Program-made: the position numbers and the translations under genes
The notes under the pieces: model-generated
What the model saw: only the letters and a program-made list of their open reading frames with translations
What the model was told of the DNA's origin: nothing
The model's database searches: none
DNA from: Burkholderia lata
GTDB taxonomy: Bacteria; Pseudomonadota; Gammaproteobacteria; Burkholderiales; Burkholderiaceae
DNA length: 64,000 nt
Direction: 5' to 3'
NCBI RefSeq assembly: GCF_902499335.1
Contig: NZ_CABVQK010000016.1
Location: 62,001 to 126,000, forward strand
Part shown: positions 8,573 to 16,573 of the stretch, one piece after another
Layout: the number at the start of each line of letters is the position of its first letter
Position numbering within the stretch: position 1 is the stretch's first letter

Positions 8573-9151
8573 TCAATCCCGCGCCGGCCGGTGAAACGCG
8601 GGCCAGCGTTGCATCACGAGTTCCCGCGACGCACCGTACGCATAGCAACTGTCGATCTTGAGCGGCTTGCCGCCGGCATCGGTCGCATCCAGCAACGTTT
8701 GCGAGCGCAACGGATTGACGGCCTGAATGGCCGCCGTCGCGAGCGGGATCAGGATTTCCCGCAAATGCGTGCAGGTGTCGCCGGGCGGCAGGCGCTTGCG
8801 CACTTCGCCGCTCCAGCCCGCGCCGATCCGCAGCCCGACGAGTGCCTGCAACGATTCGCCGCCGCCCGGACACTCGCGATACGGATACGCTCGAATGAAC
8901 GTGCCGACCTCCCGCACGATCATGTCGAGATCGAATACGATCCGCAAGCCGATATCGTGGATCGACTCGTTCGCCGGCACCACGCGCAGGCCGCTCGGCG
9001 GGGTGAAGTCCTGCGGCTTGCGGTCCGTGACCTGCCCTTCGATTTCGAACAGGCCGTCGCTGCGCCGGAACCCCTCGAACGAAATGTGCCTCGTATGGAG
9101 CGGCTCGCGGGTCACGCCCGGCGTCGATGCGGCGGTCGACTCGACGCTCAT
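8573..9151 (-). CDS. DUF2889 domain protein
   Basis: The 192-residue product matches the DUF2889 pattern: HTRHISFEGFRRSDGLFEIEG at the start, then TDRKPQDF, PANESIHDIGLRIVFDLD, and a conserved CTHLREILIPLATAAIQAV segment with a Cys/Thr/His cluster. The function of the family is unknown; members often sit in aromatic or cyclic-compound catabolic clusters. The start is well fixed: ATG 9151 overlaps the stop of the MmgE/PrpD gene by four bases (ATGA) and GGAGG lies five bases upstream. Translational coupling to MmgE/PrpD suggests the two act on one pathway. Confidence 0.85.
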   Translation of the reverse strand: MSVESTAASTPGVTREPLHTRHISFEGFRRSDGLFEIEGQVTDRKPQDFTPPSGLRVVPANESIHDIGLRIVFDLDMIVREVGTFIRAYPYRECPGGGESLQALVGLRIGAGWSGEVRKRLPPGDTCTHLREILIPLATAAIQAVNPLRSQTLLDATDAGGKPLKIDSCYAYGASRELVMQRWPAFHRPARD

Positions 9152-10593
9152 GCTTGCCTCCATTGCAGGCTGGTTTCGTACGACGCTCGTGCGAATGCCC
9201 GCGCCAGCGCACGGCTGCCCTGGGCGCCATCCCACAGCAACGCGGCCAGTTGCTTGCCGGCCGCCGATGCCGGGGCCCGCGACGCGAGCCCGTCGCCCTT
9301 CGCGAGAATCTGCTCGACGGTCAGTGGCCTTGCGGGTGTGCCGACGCTGTCGAGCACGATCGCCGAGCGTGTCGTGCCGTCCTCGAAGCGGATCGCGGCG
9401 CCGGTGGCGAATCGCGTCGGGTAATAACGGGTGAGCGATTCGCTGAATTCGAAGCGCACGCGCTCCGCGATACGGCGGATCTGCGGGTCGTCGAGAAACG
9501 CGTCGTCGTAGACGTCGTAGCGATACGCGCCGTAAGCGAGCGTCGCGCCCACGATGTACGGGCAGCTGTATTGCGCGGCCATCGTCGACGTGGGCCGCGC
9601 GAGCATGTGCTGATCGGCGATCAGTTGCGGGCCGCTGATGACGATCTCGCGAAGGCCGGCGGTCGGTACGCTGAAGTTGCCGGTCAGTTCGCCGAGCGCG
9701 TCGATGGTCGAATGGAACAGGCGGCAACACGCGTACGGCTTGAAGCTGATCTCGTGAATCTGCAGCCGCTCCGACGGCACGACCGCCTGCAGCGGACCAC
9801 CGAACAACGCGGCCAGCCCGTAGACGCCTTCGACCGAGAGCCGCGGCGCCGTGACCGCATCCATCAACGCGAATGCCGCGGCCAGTACGCCGTTGCGGGC
9901 CGCAAAGCCCGCATGCACCCGCTTCACCTCCCCGCCGGATGCTTCCGCGGAGAACTGCATCGATCCGCTGGCCTGCGACAGCGCGTGCCCCCATGCGCGA
10001 ATCAGTAGCGCATCGGTCACCGGTTCGCCGCGTTGAAAGGCGTGCAGCGCCGCGCACGCCGTGGCAGCGCCGAAGGCACCGAAAATCGCCGTGGGATGGA
10101 AACCGCGATGCACGGTTTCGAGGCCGCCCGCCGCGATACCGACCAGTGCCATCGCCTCGTAGCCCGCCGCCACCGCACGGAACAACTGTTCCTGCGACGC
10201 ATCGGTGTCCGCCGCCACGGCCAGCGCCGCGGGAATGACGGCCGCGCCGGGATGGCTGAGCGTGGCGTTGTGAGTATCGTCGAGTTCGTAGCTGTGCGAT
10301 GCCGTGCCATGCACCAATGCGGCAATGGAAGCCTCCGCCGTCCATTCGCAGCCCGGCACGGGGCTCGCCCCGGTGTTGGCGAAGCGGCGCGTCCACTCCG
10401 CGATCTGGCCGGTCCACGGCCGCGTCACGCCCCATTGCGACACGATGAAGTTGTCGAGGAAAAGCCGGCGCAACGCTTCGGTGTCGGCGTCGGTGAGGTG
10501 TCCGTTCGCAACGTGCGCGACATGCGCGGCGAGCGTTGCGGTGACATCGGTTGATTCGGGTGCCGACGCAACCGCGCCGCTCTCGAACTTCAT
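9148..10593 (-). CDS. MmgE/PrpD family protein
   Basis: This 481-residue protein belongs to the MmgE/PrpD family, which includes 2-methylcitrate dehydratase, cis-aconitate decarboxylase and iminodisuccinate epimerase. Family marks include HGTASHSYELDDTH near residues 94-107, HPTAIFGAFGAA near 165, and KPYACCRLFHSTIDAL near 285-300. No prp genes (methylcitrate synthase, methylisocitrate lyase) are present nearby, so a role in the methylcitrate cycle is unlikely; hydration, dehydration or epimerisation of a locus-specific acid fits better. The ATG is preceded by GGAGA. It is divergent from the SDR gene across about 600 bases and overlaps DUF2889 at its end. Confidence 0.88.
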   Translation of the reverse strand: MKFESGAVASAPESTDVTATLAAHVAHVANGHLTDADTEALRRLFLDNFIVSQWGVTRPWTGQIAEWTRRFANTGASPVPGCEWTAEASIAALVHGTASHSYELDDTHNATLSHPGAAVIPAALAVAADTDASQEQLFRAVAAGYEAMALVGIAAGGLETVHRGFHPTAIFGAFGAATACAALHAFQRGEPVTDALLIRAWGHALSQASGSMQFSAEASGGEVKRVHAGFAARNGVLAAAFALMDAVTAPRLSVEGVYGLAALFGGPLQAVVPSERLQIHEISFKPYACCRLFHSTIDALGELTGNFSVPTAGLREIVISGPQLIADQHMLARPTSTMAAQYSCPYIVGATLAYGAYRYDVYDDAFLDDPQIRRIAERVRFEFSESLTRYYPTRFATGAAIRFEDGTTRSAIVLDSVGTPARPLTVEQILAKGDGLASRAPASAAGKQLAALLWDGAQGSRALARAFARASYETSLQWRQA

Positions 10594-11192
10594 TGCCTGT
10601 CTCCTGCCGTGACGTGCCGGTCGATCGATTCACACCGCGGCGTCGAGTGCGTTGCCCGATGCGCGAATGGATGATGGCGGCACGTCACGCAAATGTATTG
10701 TGGCCGGCGACGTGAAACGTCATGCCGGATCTGCAGCGAATTGCGCGTTGTCAGGATGATTCGTGCGTCGCGGCAAAGTCAATTCGAGCCACACGAGCAT
10801 TCCGTACTTTGAAAACATGACCGCGGCGGTCCGGCGACACGACGCGACACGCGCGATGGATGGCGCCCTCGATCGATTCCGAGATCCGCACGCCGGTATT
10901 CATGCGCAAGATGCACGCGATACCGATTTGTACGATCTAGCAATAAATGCGGACGCAGCAGCATGCCCGGTTCGGCACCCTTCACTTACGATCCAATGCG
11001 GCGCGATTTTCCGACGACGCGGCAGCCGCTCCGGAATCCTGTCGACGGATTCGCGATCGAGATCGGACAGAGATCAAAGCTACGTATTCAGGCATGACGT
11101 TCGGCACGAACGATCGCCGGAACAGGGCGAGCACATCGCGCCCGCCGACTGCTTCGCATACGCGCCAACGCAAAAAAACACCAGGAGACATC
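10594..11192. other. Divergent promoter region between MmgE/PrpD and SDR genes
   Basis: The 599 bases hold no gene that I can support. They must carry the promoters for both directions. An imperfect inverted repeat at 10704-10728 is a candidate operator; an A/T-richer stretch lies near 10928-10950. The SDR gene has a clear AGGAGA ribosome site at about 11183. Confidence 0.4.
10704..10728. promoter_or_regulatory. Imperfect inverted repeat, candidate operator
   Basis: CCGGC-GACGT, a three-base centre, then ACGTC-AT-GCCGG: ten paired bases with a two-base bulge. It lies about 110 bases upstream of the MmgE/PrpD start in the divergent region, where a regulator such as the local AraC protein could act on both operons. 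Confidence 0.35.
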
Positions 11193-11987
11193 ATGCAGAT
11201 AACGTTGACCGGCAAGGTTGCCGTCGTGACCGGCGCGGCACAGGGCATCGGCCGTGCCATTGCGAAGCAGCTCGCGGCGTGCGGTGCCGACGTGGTCGTG
11301 AACGACATCGACGAGCAGCGGATCGCGGCGGCCGTCTCGGCCATCAAGACCGAGATTCCCGCTGCAAAGGTGCGCGGCGCGGCTGCCGATCTTTCAACCG
11401 CCGCCGGCTGCGACCGGCTCGTCACGCAAGTGCCGGACTGCGACATCCTCGTCAACAACGCGGCCATTTTCGAAACCGCCGATTTCTTCGACATTCCGGA
11501 CGCCGCCTGGCAACGGTATTTCGACGTCAACCTGATGTCCGGGATCCGCCTGTCGCGCGCTTACCTGCCCGCAATGGGCAAGCGCGACTGGGGCCGCGTC
11601 GTGTTCATCAGTTCCGAGTGCGGGATCAGCACGCCGCCCGACATGCTGCACTACACGATGACCAAGACCGCGCTGCTCGGCATCTCGCGCGGCCTCGCGA
11701 AACGCATGGCCGGCACCGGCGTCACCGTGAACGCGGTGCTGCCGGGGCCGACGTTGAGCGAAGGGGTGAAGACCTTCCTGGAGGCGGAGATCCGCCGCAC
11801 CGGCAAGACCATCGAGGAACAGGGCGCGGAGCTGGTCAACGCGCTGCGCCCGTCGTCGATCACGCGGCGCTTCCAGTCGGTCGATGAAGTGGCCAACCTC
11901 GTGCTCTACACCTGCTCTCCGCTCGCGTCGGCCACCACCGGTGCGGCGCTGCGCGCGGATGGCGGCGTGGCCGACACGCCCATCTGA
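11193..11987 (+). CDS. Short-chain dehydrogenase/reductase (SDR)
   Basis: This 264-residue classical SDR should oxidise or reduce a hydroxyl/carbonyl group with NAD(P). The cofactor loop TGAAQGIG is at residues 13-20, NNAA at 88-91, and the catalytic Ser140/141, Tyr154 and Lys158 are present (YTMTK). Asp38 or Asp40 at the end of the second strand (VVVNDID) suggests NAD rather than NADP. The ATG follows AGGAGA by about six bases. It is divergent from MmgE/PrpD and followed after 190 bases by an aldehyde dehydrogenase on the same strand, so an alcohol-to-aldehyde-to-acid sequence is plausible. Confidence 0.9.
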   Translation: MQITLTGKVAVVTGAAQGIGRAIAKQLAACGADVVVNDIDEQRIAAAVSAIKTEIPAAKVRGAAADLSTAAGCDRLVTQVPDCDILVNNAAIFETADFFDIPDAAWQRYFDVNLMSGIRLSRAYLPAMGKRDWGRVVFISSECGISTPPDMLHYTMTKTALLGISRGLAKRMAGTGVTVNAVLPGPTLSEGVKTFLEAEIRRTGKTIEEQGAELVNALRPSSITRRFQSVDEVANLVLYTCSPLASATTGAALRADGGVADTPI

Positions 11988-12177
11988 GCACGCAACCGCG
12001 CTGCGGCGCTCGACACCGGTCGCGATACACGGACGTCTATCGAGCAACCGCGGCGCAACGCATCGACGCTGCGACAGCGGCCAGCGGCACCACCGGGGAC
12101 CGGATCGCGCGTTCGGCCCGAGCCGGTACATCGCAGCAGGTGTTCCCGAACGACGTACGACTTATCCGGAGTATCGA

Positions 12178-13689
12178 ATGTTGAATGAATCGCTCGCCAC
12201 GACAGATCATGCGCCGCTCAGGCGCCATGAGCATCTGTACATCGACGGTGCGTGGGTCGAGCCGATCGACGGCGAACTGGCCGAGAGCATCGATCCGGCT
12301 ACCGGCCGGCCCTGGGCCATCGCGCCGATGGGCGGCCCCCGGGACATCGATCGGGCGGTCGAAGCGGCACGCGCCGCGTTCCACGGCACCTGGCGCAGCA
12401 CGCCGGGGCATGTCCGCGCGGCGCTGCTGCGTCGCCTGGCGGAGTTGTTCAGCGCCGCGATCCCCGAGCTCGCGGTCATCGAATCGCGCGATAACGGCAA
12501 TCTCGTGCGCGAGCATCGCGCGAGCCTCACGGCACAGGTGCAGTGGTACCAGTGGTTCGCGTCGCTCGCGGACAAGGCGCAAGGTGCGACCATCCCGATC
12601 GACGACAGTGTCCATGCGTATACGACGCGAGTCCCGATCGGCGTCGTCGGCGCGATCATTCCGTGGAATGCCCCGCTGCTCGCCACCTGTCTCAAGGTCG
12701 GTGCGGCGCTCGCGGCCGGTTGCACCGTCGTCGTGAAGCCCGCCGAGCAGACCCCCGTGTCGGCGCTGGAGCTCGCACGGCTGGTTCACGAAGCGGGCTT
12801 TCCGCCCGGCGTGTTCAACGTCGTACCCGGCTACGGGCGCACCGCCGGCGCGCACCTGGTCAAGCATCCCGACGTCAACAAGATCTCGTTCACGGGTGCC
12901 AGCCAGACCGCGAAGCACATGGTACGCGACGGTGCCGACAACCTGAAGCGTTTCACGTTCGAACTCGGCGGCAAGGCGCCGCATATCCTCTTCGCGGATG
13001 CCGATCTCGACAACGCGATCAACGCCGCCACCGCATCGGCCTGGCGGCTCACCGGACAGAGCTGCGCACTCGGCTCGCGCGTGCTCGTCGAGCGGCCGAT
13101 CTACGATCGCGTCGTCGACGCGTTTCGAACCCGCGCGAAGGCGGTGCGCGTCGGCATGCCGTCGATCGACTCGAATCACATGGGCCCGCAGTCGCATGAA
13201 ACGCAGTTGAACAAGACGCTGTCCTACGTCGAAGCCGGCAAGCAGGACGGCGCCGAGCTGATCGCCGGCGGCCGGCGCATCGCGACGCCGGAGTTGGCCG
13301 CCGGCTATTTCGTCGAGCCGACGGTGTTTGCGGGCGTCACCAACCAGATGCGGATCGCACGCGACGAAATCTTCGGGCCCGTTGCCGCGCTGATTCCGTT
13401 CGACGGCGAGGACGAGGCCATTGCGATCGCGAACGATACGCCGTACGGGCTGACTGCCGGCCTCTGGACGCGCGATGTCGGACGCGCGCATCGCGTGTCG
13501 AACCGCATCGACGCCGGCATGGTCTGGGTCAACACTTACTCGTTCCTGCGCTGGTCGACGCCCTACGGCGGTTTCAAGGCCAGCGGCTGGGGACGTGAAA
13601 ACGGCATCGATGCGCTTGACCCGTACCTGGAAACGCGGACCACCGTGATCAGCACGACGGGGCAGTTTCCGAACCTGTACGCGGATTGA
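12178..13689 (+). CDS. NAD(P)-dependent aldehyde dehydrogenase
   Basis: This 503-residue ALDH-superfamily protein has the catalytic Cys296 (TGQSCALGS) and general base Glu262 (FELGGKAP). The NAD-binding segments PWNAPLLA (162-169) and VVKPAEQTP are intact, and EIFGPV is near residue 400. ATG 12178 follows GGAG by six bases. The gene follows the SDR and probably belongs to the same transcript; together they could convert an alcohol product of the oxygenase pathway to a carboxylic acid. The specific aldehyde cannot be told from sequence. Confidence 0.9.
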   Translation: MLNESLATTDHAPLRRHEHLYIDGAWVEPIDGELAESIDPATGRPWAIAPMGGPRDIDRAVEAARAAFHGTWRSTPGHVRAALLRRLAELFSAAIPELAVIESRDNGNLVREHRASLTAQVQWYQWFASLADKAQGATIPIDDSVHAYTTRVPIGVVGAIIPWNAPLLATCLKVGAALAAGCTVVVKPAEQTPVSALELARLVHEAGFPPGVFNVVPGYGRTAGAHLVKHPDVNKISFTGASQTAKHMVRDGADNLKRFTFELGGKAPHILFADADLDNAINAATASAWRLTGQSCALGSRVLVERPIYDRVVDAFRTRAKAVRVGMPSIDSNHMGPQSHETQLNKTLSYVEAGKQDGAELIAGGRRIATPELAAGYFVEPTVFAGVTNQMRIARDEIFGPVAALIPFDGEDEAIAIANDTPYGLTAGLWTRDVGRAHRVSNRIDAGMVWVNTYSFLRWSTPYGGFKASGWGRENGIDALDPYLETRTTVISTTGQFPNLYAD

Positions 13690-13706
13690 GCGGGTCATGC
13701 GATGAA

Positions 13707-13757
13707 GGCACACCCCGCCGCCAAGCGGCCGGGGTCATCGCCGCAGGCTTGTGTGCC
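13707..13757 (+). terminator. Candidate terminator between convergent genes
   Basis: GGCACAC pairs with GTGTGCC around an inner G/C-rich stem (CCCCG-CCGC with GCGG-CCGGGG). It lies 18 bases after the aldehyde dehydrogenase stop and could serve both converging genes. There is no T-run. Confidence 0.45.
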
Positions 13758-13908
13758 GTATCGCGGATAACCGGCACGCAGACAAGCCTGCATGACAGGC
13801 GCATGCGTTATCGACAAGACCAATCAGCACGGCGCGGACAGCCCCGCCGGTCATCGGCAGCGCAAATCCCGCGCACCCTGCGACTGCGCGACGCACATAC
13901 CCACGCCA

Positions 13909-15042
13909 TCACCACGCGGCAAACACGTCCTGCGCGATCCCGAAGCCCGTGCTCATCCCGGCGCCGCTCGTCACGACGACGACGCGCGTGCCGTCGTCCG
14001 GCGCCTCGATCACGCAATCGGCATCGGCTGCCGACGGATAGCTGCCGGTCCAGCGTTCGACGATGTCCAGTTCCGGCACATCGAGCGTCTCGTGCAGCAG
14101 GCGCAGGATCTGCGCATCGATCTCCTGCGTCGCGAACGGCAGCGGCGCGGCACCGTATTCGTGCGAATCGCCCACCACGAGGCTGCCGTCGGCGCTCTGC
14201 ACCGCGATCAGGTGGATGCCGTAAGCGAGACTCACGGGCTCCTCCGCGTTCAGGCGCGTGCGCAACGCACCGGCCGCGGGCAGCGCCGCGAAACCCGCGT
14301 AACGCAGCAGGCTCAGGTCGCTCATCACCGCGGCGCGCAGCGCCAGCGGGCGGCGCGGCCGTACGCGCAGCATCTGCAACTGGCACAGCCGGACTGCGTG
14401 CCGCGCGAACCAGTCACCGTACAGGTGACGGCTGTCCGCATTGCCGCAGACGATCACGCGCTCCGCATGCAGTACGCCGCGCGACGTCCGTACGGACGGC
14501 GTGCGCACCTCGTGCACCATCTCGCCATAGCGGAACCGCACGCCGAAGCGTTCCGCCAGCCACGACGCCAGCAACCCGATCGCGGTACGCGGCTCGATGC
14601 GCAGTTCATGCGGGCTGTGCAGCACGCCTTGCGCGCCGTCCAGCCGCAACTCCGGCGCCGCGGCCGCCGCTTCGCCGGGTGTCATGACCCGGCAGCCGTC
14701 GGCCATGGCGGTCTGCATGAAGGCGTCGATCAGATGCATCGCCTCGGGGCGACGCGCAATCAGGTGCAGGCCCTCGTGCAGCACGTCGATGCCGGCTTGC
14801 GGCGCGACGTCCGCCCAGACCTCGCGGCTCGCCCGCGCACGCCGCCAGCTGTGTTCGGCGTGCTGCCCGGTGACGGTGACGAAGCCGAAATTGCGGATCG
14901 ACGCGCCCACGCAGGCGGCATCGCGCTCGATCACGCAGACGCGCAGCCCCTTGAGTGCCGCCGTATACGCATGTGCGAGGCCGACGATTCCAGCGCCTAC
15001 GACGATCACGTCATAAGCATCTGCCGCTGCGGTGGCGTTCAC
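13909..15042 (-). CDS. FAD-dependent oxidoreductase (TIGR03364-like, DAO family)
   Basis: The 377-residue product has an N-terminal Rossmann FAD site, DVIVVGAGIVGLAHAYTAALKG, followed by IERD, and a DAO-family middle with SIRNFGFVTVTGQ. The sequence resembles the TIGR03364 subgroup, which often lies in phosphonate-degradation operons beside a HAD-type phosphonoacetaldehyde hydrolase. No such partner is adjacent here. The likely start is GTG 15042 (VNATAAADAYD), with AAGGAA nine bases upstream; the open frame extends further but without homology. It converges on the aldehyde dehydrogenase gene and seems to be a single-gene unit. Confidence 0.8.
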   Translation of the reverse strand: MNATAAADAYDVIVVGAGIVGLAHAYTAALKGLRVCVIERDAACVGASIRNFGFVTVTGQHAEHSWRRARASREVWADVAPQAGIDVLHEGLHLIARRPEAMHLIDAFMQTAMADGCRVMTPGEAAAAAPELRLDGAQGVLHSPHELRIEPRTAIGLLASWLAERFGVRFRYGEMVHEVRTPSVRTSRGVLHAERVIVCGNADSRHLYGDWFARHAVRLCQLQMLRVRPRRPLALRAAVMSDLSLLRYAGFAALPAAGALRTRLNAEEPVSLAYGIHLIAVQSADGSLVVGDSHEYGAAPLPFATQEIDAQILRLLHETLDVPELDIVERWTGSYPSAADADCVIEAPDDGTRVVVVTSGAGMSTGFGIAQDVFAAW

Positions 15043-15120
15043 GATTGCACGTTCCTTCTGTCGAGATGATGCACGCCGCCGCTCCGGCAGCCGTGCGCAT
15101 GGGGTGCCGCTCGCTGCGTC

Positions 15121-15174
15121 GCATGAACGGATCCCCGGGACCCGGGCAAGCGGGCCGGCTCGCACCGTTCATGC
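15121..15174. repeat. Perfect ten-base inverted repeat
   Basis: GCATGAACGG at 15121-15130 and CCGTTCATGC at 15165-15174 are perfect complements around a 34-base G/C-rich centre with further self-pairing (two CCCGGG). It lies 79-132 bases upstream of the FAD gene start and about 160 bases beyond the end of the GH114-like gene, so it could be a terminator or an operator. Confidence 0.45.
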
Positions 15175-15336
15175 CCGGAACCGTCGCCCGATACCGCACT
15201 ATCCCGGCGCGAGATGACATCCGCATGAAAAGCCACAAAACAGCATGAATTGGCATATTTTGCCATCTCGGCATGCGAGAACGGCACGCTTCGCCCGGGC
15301 GGCACACCGCGTTCGCACGCGCCGCCTCCCCGCCGC

Positions 15337-16218
15337 TTACTCGAACCGGCAGGCCGCGCGCGGCAGCGCCGAGAGCGTGTCGCTCGACAGTTTCAGAATG
15401 CCGTCGAAATTGGCCTGGTTGTCCGCCGGACAGAAATCCGCGAGCTTCATGCCGTCCGGGCGCGTGTACTCGACATTGAACACGGCCTTGTTCAGTGCGA
15501 TGAAGCTCGCGTAGCCGTCGCACTCGTGGAACCTGTTGCATTGTTCGTTGAGCGCCCAGTCGGCCACTTTCGCCATCGCGGTCGCGATGCCCGAGCCGTT
15601 CTTGAGGCCCATCGACATCCCGCGATCGTGCGCGGCGGCGATCAGCGCCGTGTTGTAGCGCAGTTGATCGTCGCGCGTCAGCGGAAAGCCCGTTTCCTGG
15701 CGATAGCTGTCGTCGAGGTCCGGCTCGATGCCGTCGCAGCCCTTTTTCTTCGCCTGGTCGAGACGCGCCAGCATCAGCGGCATCAGGATCGCGGTCTGGC
15801 GAATGTCCAGCCAGCGTTCGTGATCCTCGTAGCCTTCCACCGGGTTGCCGAGCACGCTGTCGGGAAACTTGCCGGCGTCTCCTCGGGTATCTTCGCGTCC
15901 GCCCACCTCCATGTAGCAGACGACATAGATGCCCTTCGCCTTCAGGCGCTGGATCGTGCCGGCATCGGTCAGCTCCATGTCGACGTCGAACATCTTGCGG
16001 GGGTTGTTCACGCCGTCCAGCACCGTCTCGTTGATCCGGTTGCCGTCGATCTGCCATTGCCAGCTCGTGCCGGGCACGAGCGGTTTCCACGCGGCGGCTT
16101 GCGACGCGCGCGCCGAGGCCGCCGCGACGGAGGTGCCGGGCACGGACGAATCCGAGTCGCCTCCGCACGCGGCAAGCAGCAGCATCAGCACGAATGAAGC
16201 GAACGATCTGGCGGACAT
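15337..16218 (-). CDS. GH114-like (endo-alpha-1,4-polygalactosaminidase / TM1410) lipoprotein
   Basis: This 293-residue protein has a lipoprotein signal peptide (FVLMLLLAACGG, Cys about 18) and a TIM-barrel like the GH114/TM1410 family. Key stretches are SWQWQIDG, YVVCYMEVGGRED, DGIEPDLDDSY (likely acidic catalytic residues) and LKNGS near residue 205. Known GH114 enzymes cut galactosamine-containing polysaccharide such as fungal galactosaminogalactan or bacterial Pel-like polymer. ATG 16218 follows AAAGGA by six bases. It reads away from the chitinase, same strand, and may belong to a locus for amino-sugar polymers. Confidence 0.82.
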   Translation of the reverse strand: MSARSFASFVLMLLLAACGGDSDSSVPGTSVAAASARASQAAAWKPLVPGTSWQWQIDGNRINETVLDGVNNPRKMFDVDMELTDAGTIQRLKAKGIYVVCYMEVGGREDTRGDAGKFPDSVLGNPVEGYEDHERWLDIRQTAILMPLMLARLDQAKKKGCDGIEPDLDDSYRQETGFPLTRDDQLRYNTALIAAAHDRGMSMGLKNGSGIATAMAKVADWALNEQCNRFHECDGYASFIALNKAVFNVEYTRPDGMKLADFCPADNQANFDGILKLSSDTLSALPRAACRFE

Positions 16219-16254
16219 GGCGAATCCTTTGCCTGTTGGGCGGCTTGTCAGGAT

Positions 16255-16278
16255 GCGAGGAAGCGAGGAAGCGAGGAA
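16255..16278. repeat. Three tandem copies of GCGAGGAA
   Basis: GCGAGGAA occurs three times head to tail, starting at 16255, 16263 and 16271, 37-60 bases upstream of the GH114-like start codon. A unit of eight in a promoter could vary by slippage. Confidence 0.7.
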
Positions 16279-16504
16279 GACACGTGCAGCGGGAGGCGGG
16301 CGATGTATCTGCCGATGCTGCAGCGGTGCGGGAATGCGCGAGGCACGTCCGGATGGTAGGCGGGAACACCACGCCCATCTGTTCCGATTTGTCGATTTTT
16401 GTCGGCACGGCGGCCACGATCCTGCAGATCGGCTCGCATTCGAGCGGCAGTTGCCGTTCAAGGCATGCACTCGGCAATGCCTCCGGTTGCCGGTCGCGGA
16501 AGCC

Positions 16505-16556
16505 GGAGACCATGCGAAACTGCGTCGCGATGATACGGGCGACCCGCATGGTCTCC
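16505..16556. repeat. Perfect twelve-base inverted repeat after the chitinase gene
   Basis: GGAGACCATGCG at 16505-16516 and CGCATGGTCTCC at 16545-16556 are exact complements with 28 bases between. It starts 18 bases past the chitinase stop. It may form a terminator hairpin, without a T-run, or be a protein-binding site. Confidence 0.5.
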
Positions 16557-16573
16557 ACCCTGCCCGGCTTCGT

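Larger units (their letters stand above)
16219..16573. other. Intergenic region between chitinase and GH114-like gene
   Basis: The 355 bases contain no gene that I can support. They hold an eight-base tandem repeat (16255-16278) near the GH114-like start and a perfect twelve-base inverted repeat (16505-16556) just after the chitinase stop. Confidence 0.45.
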
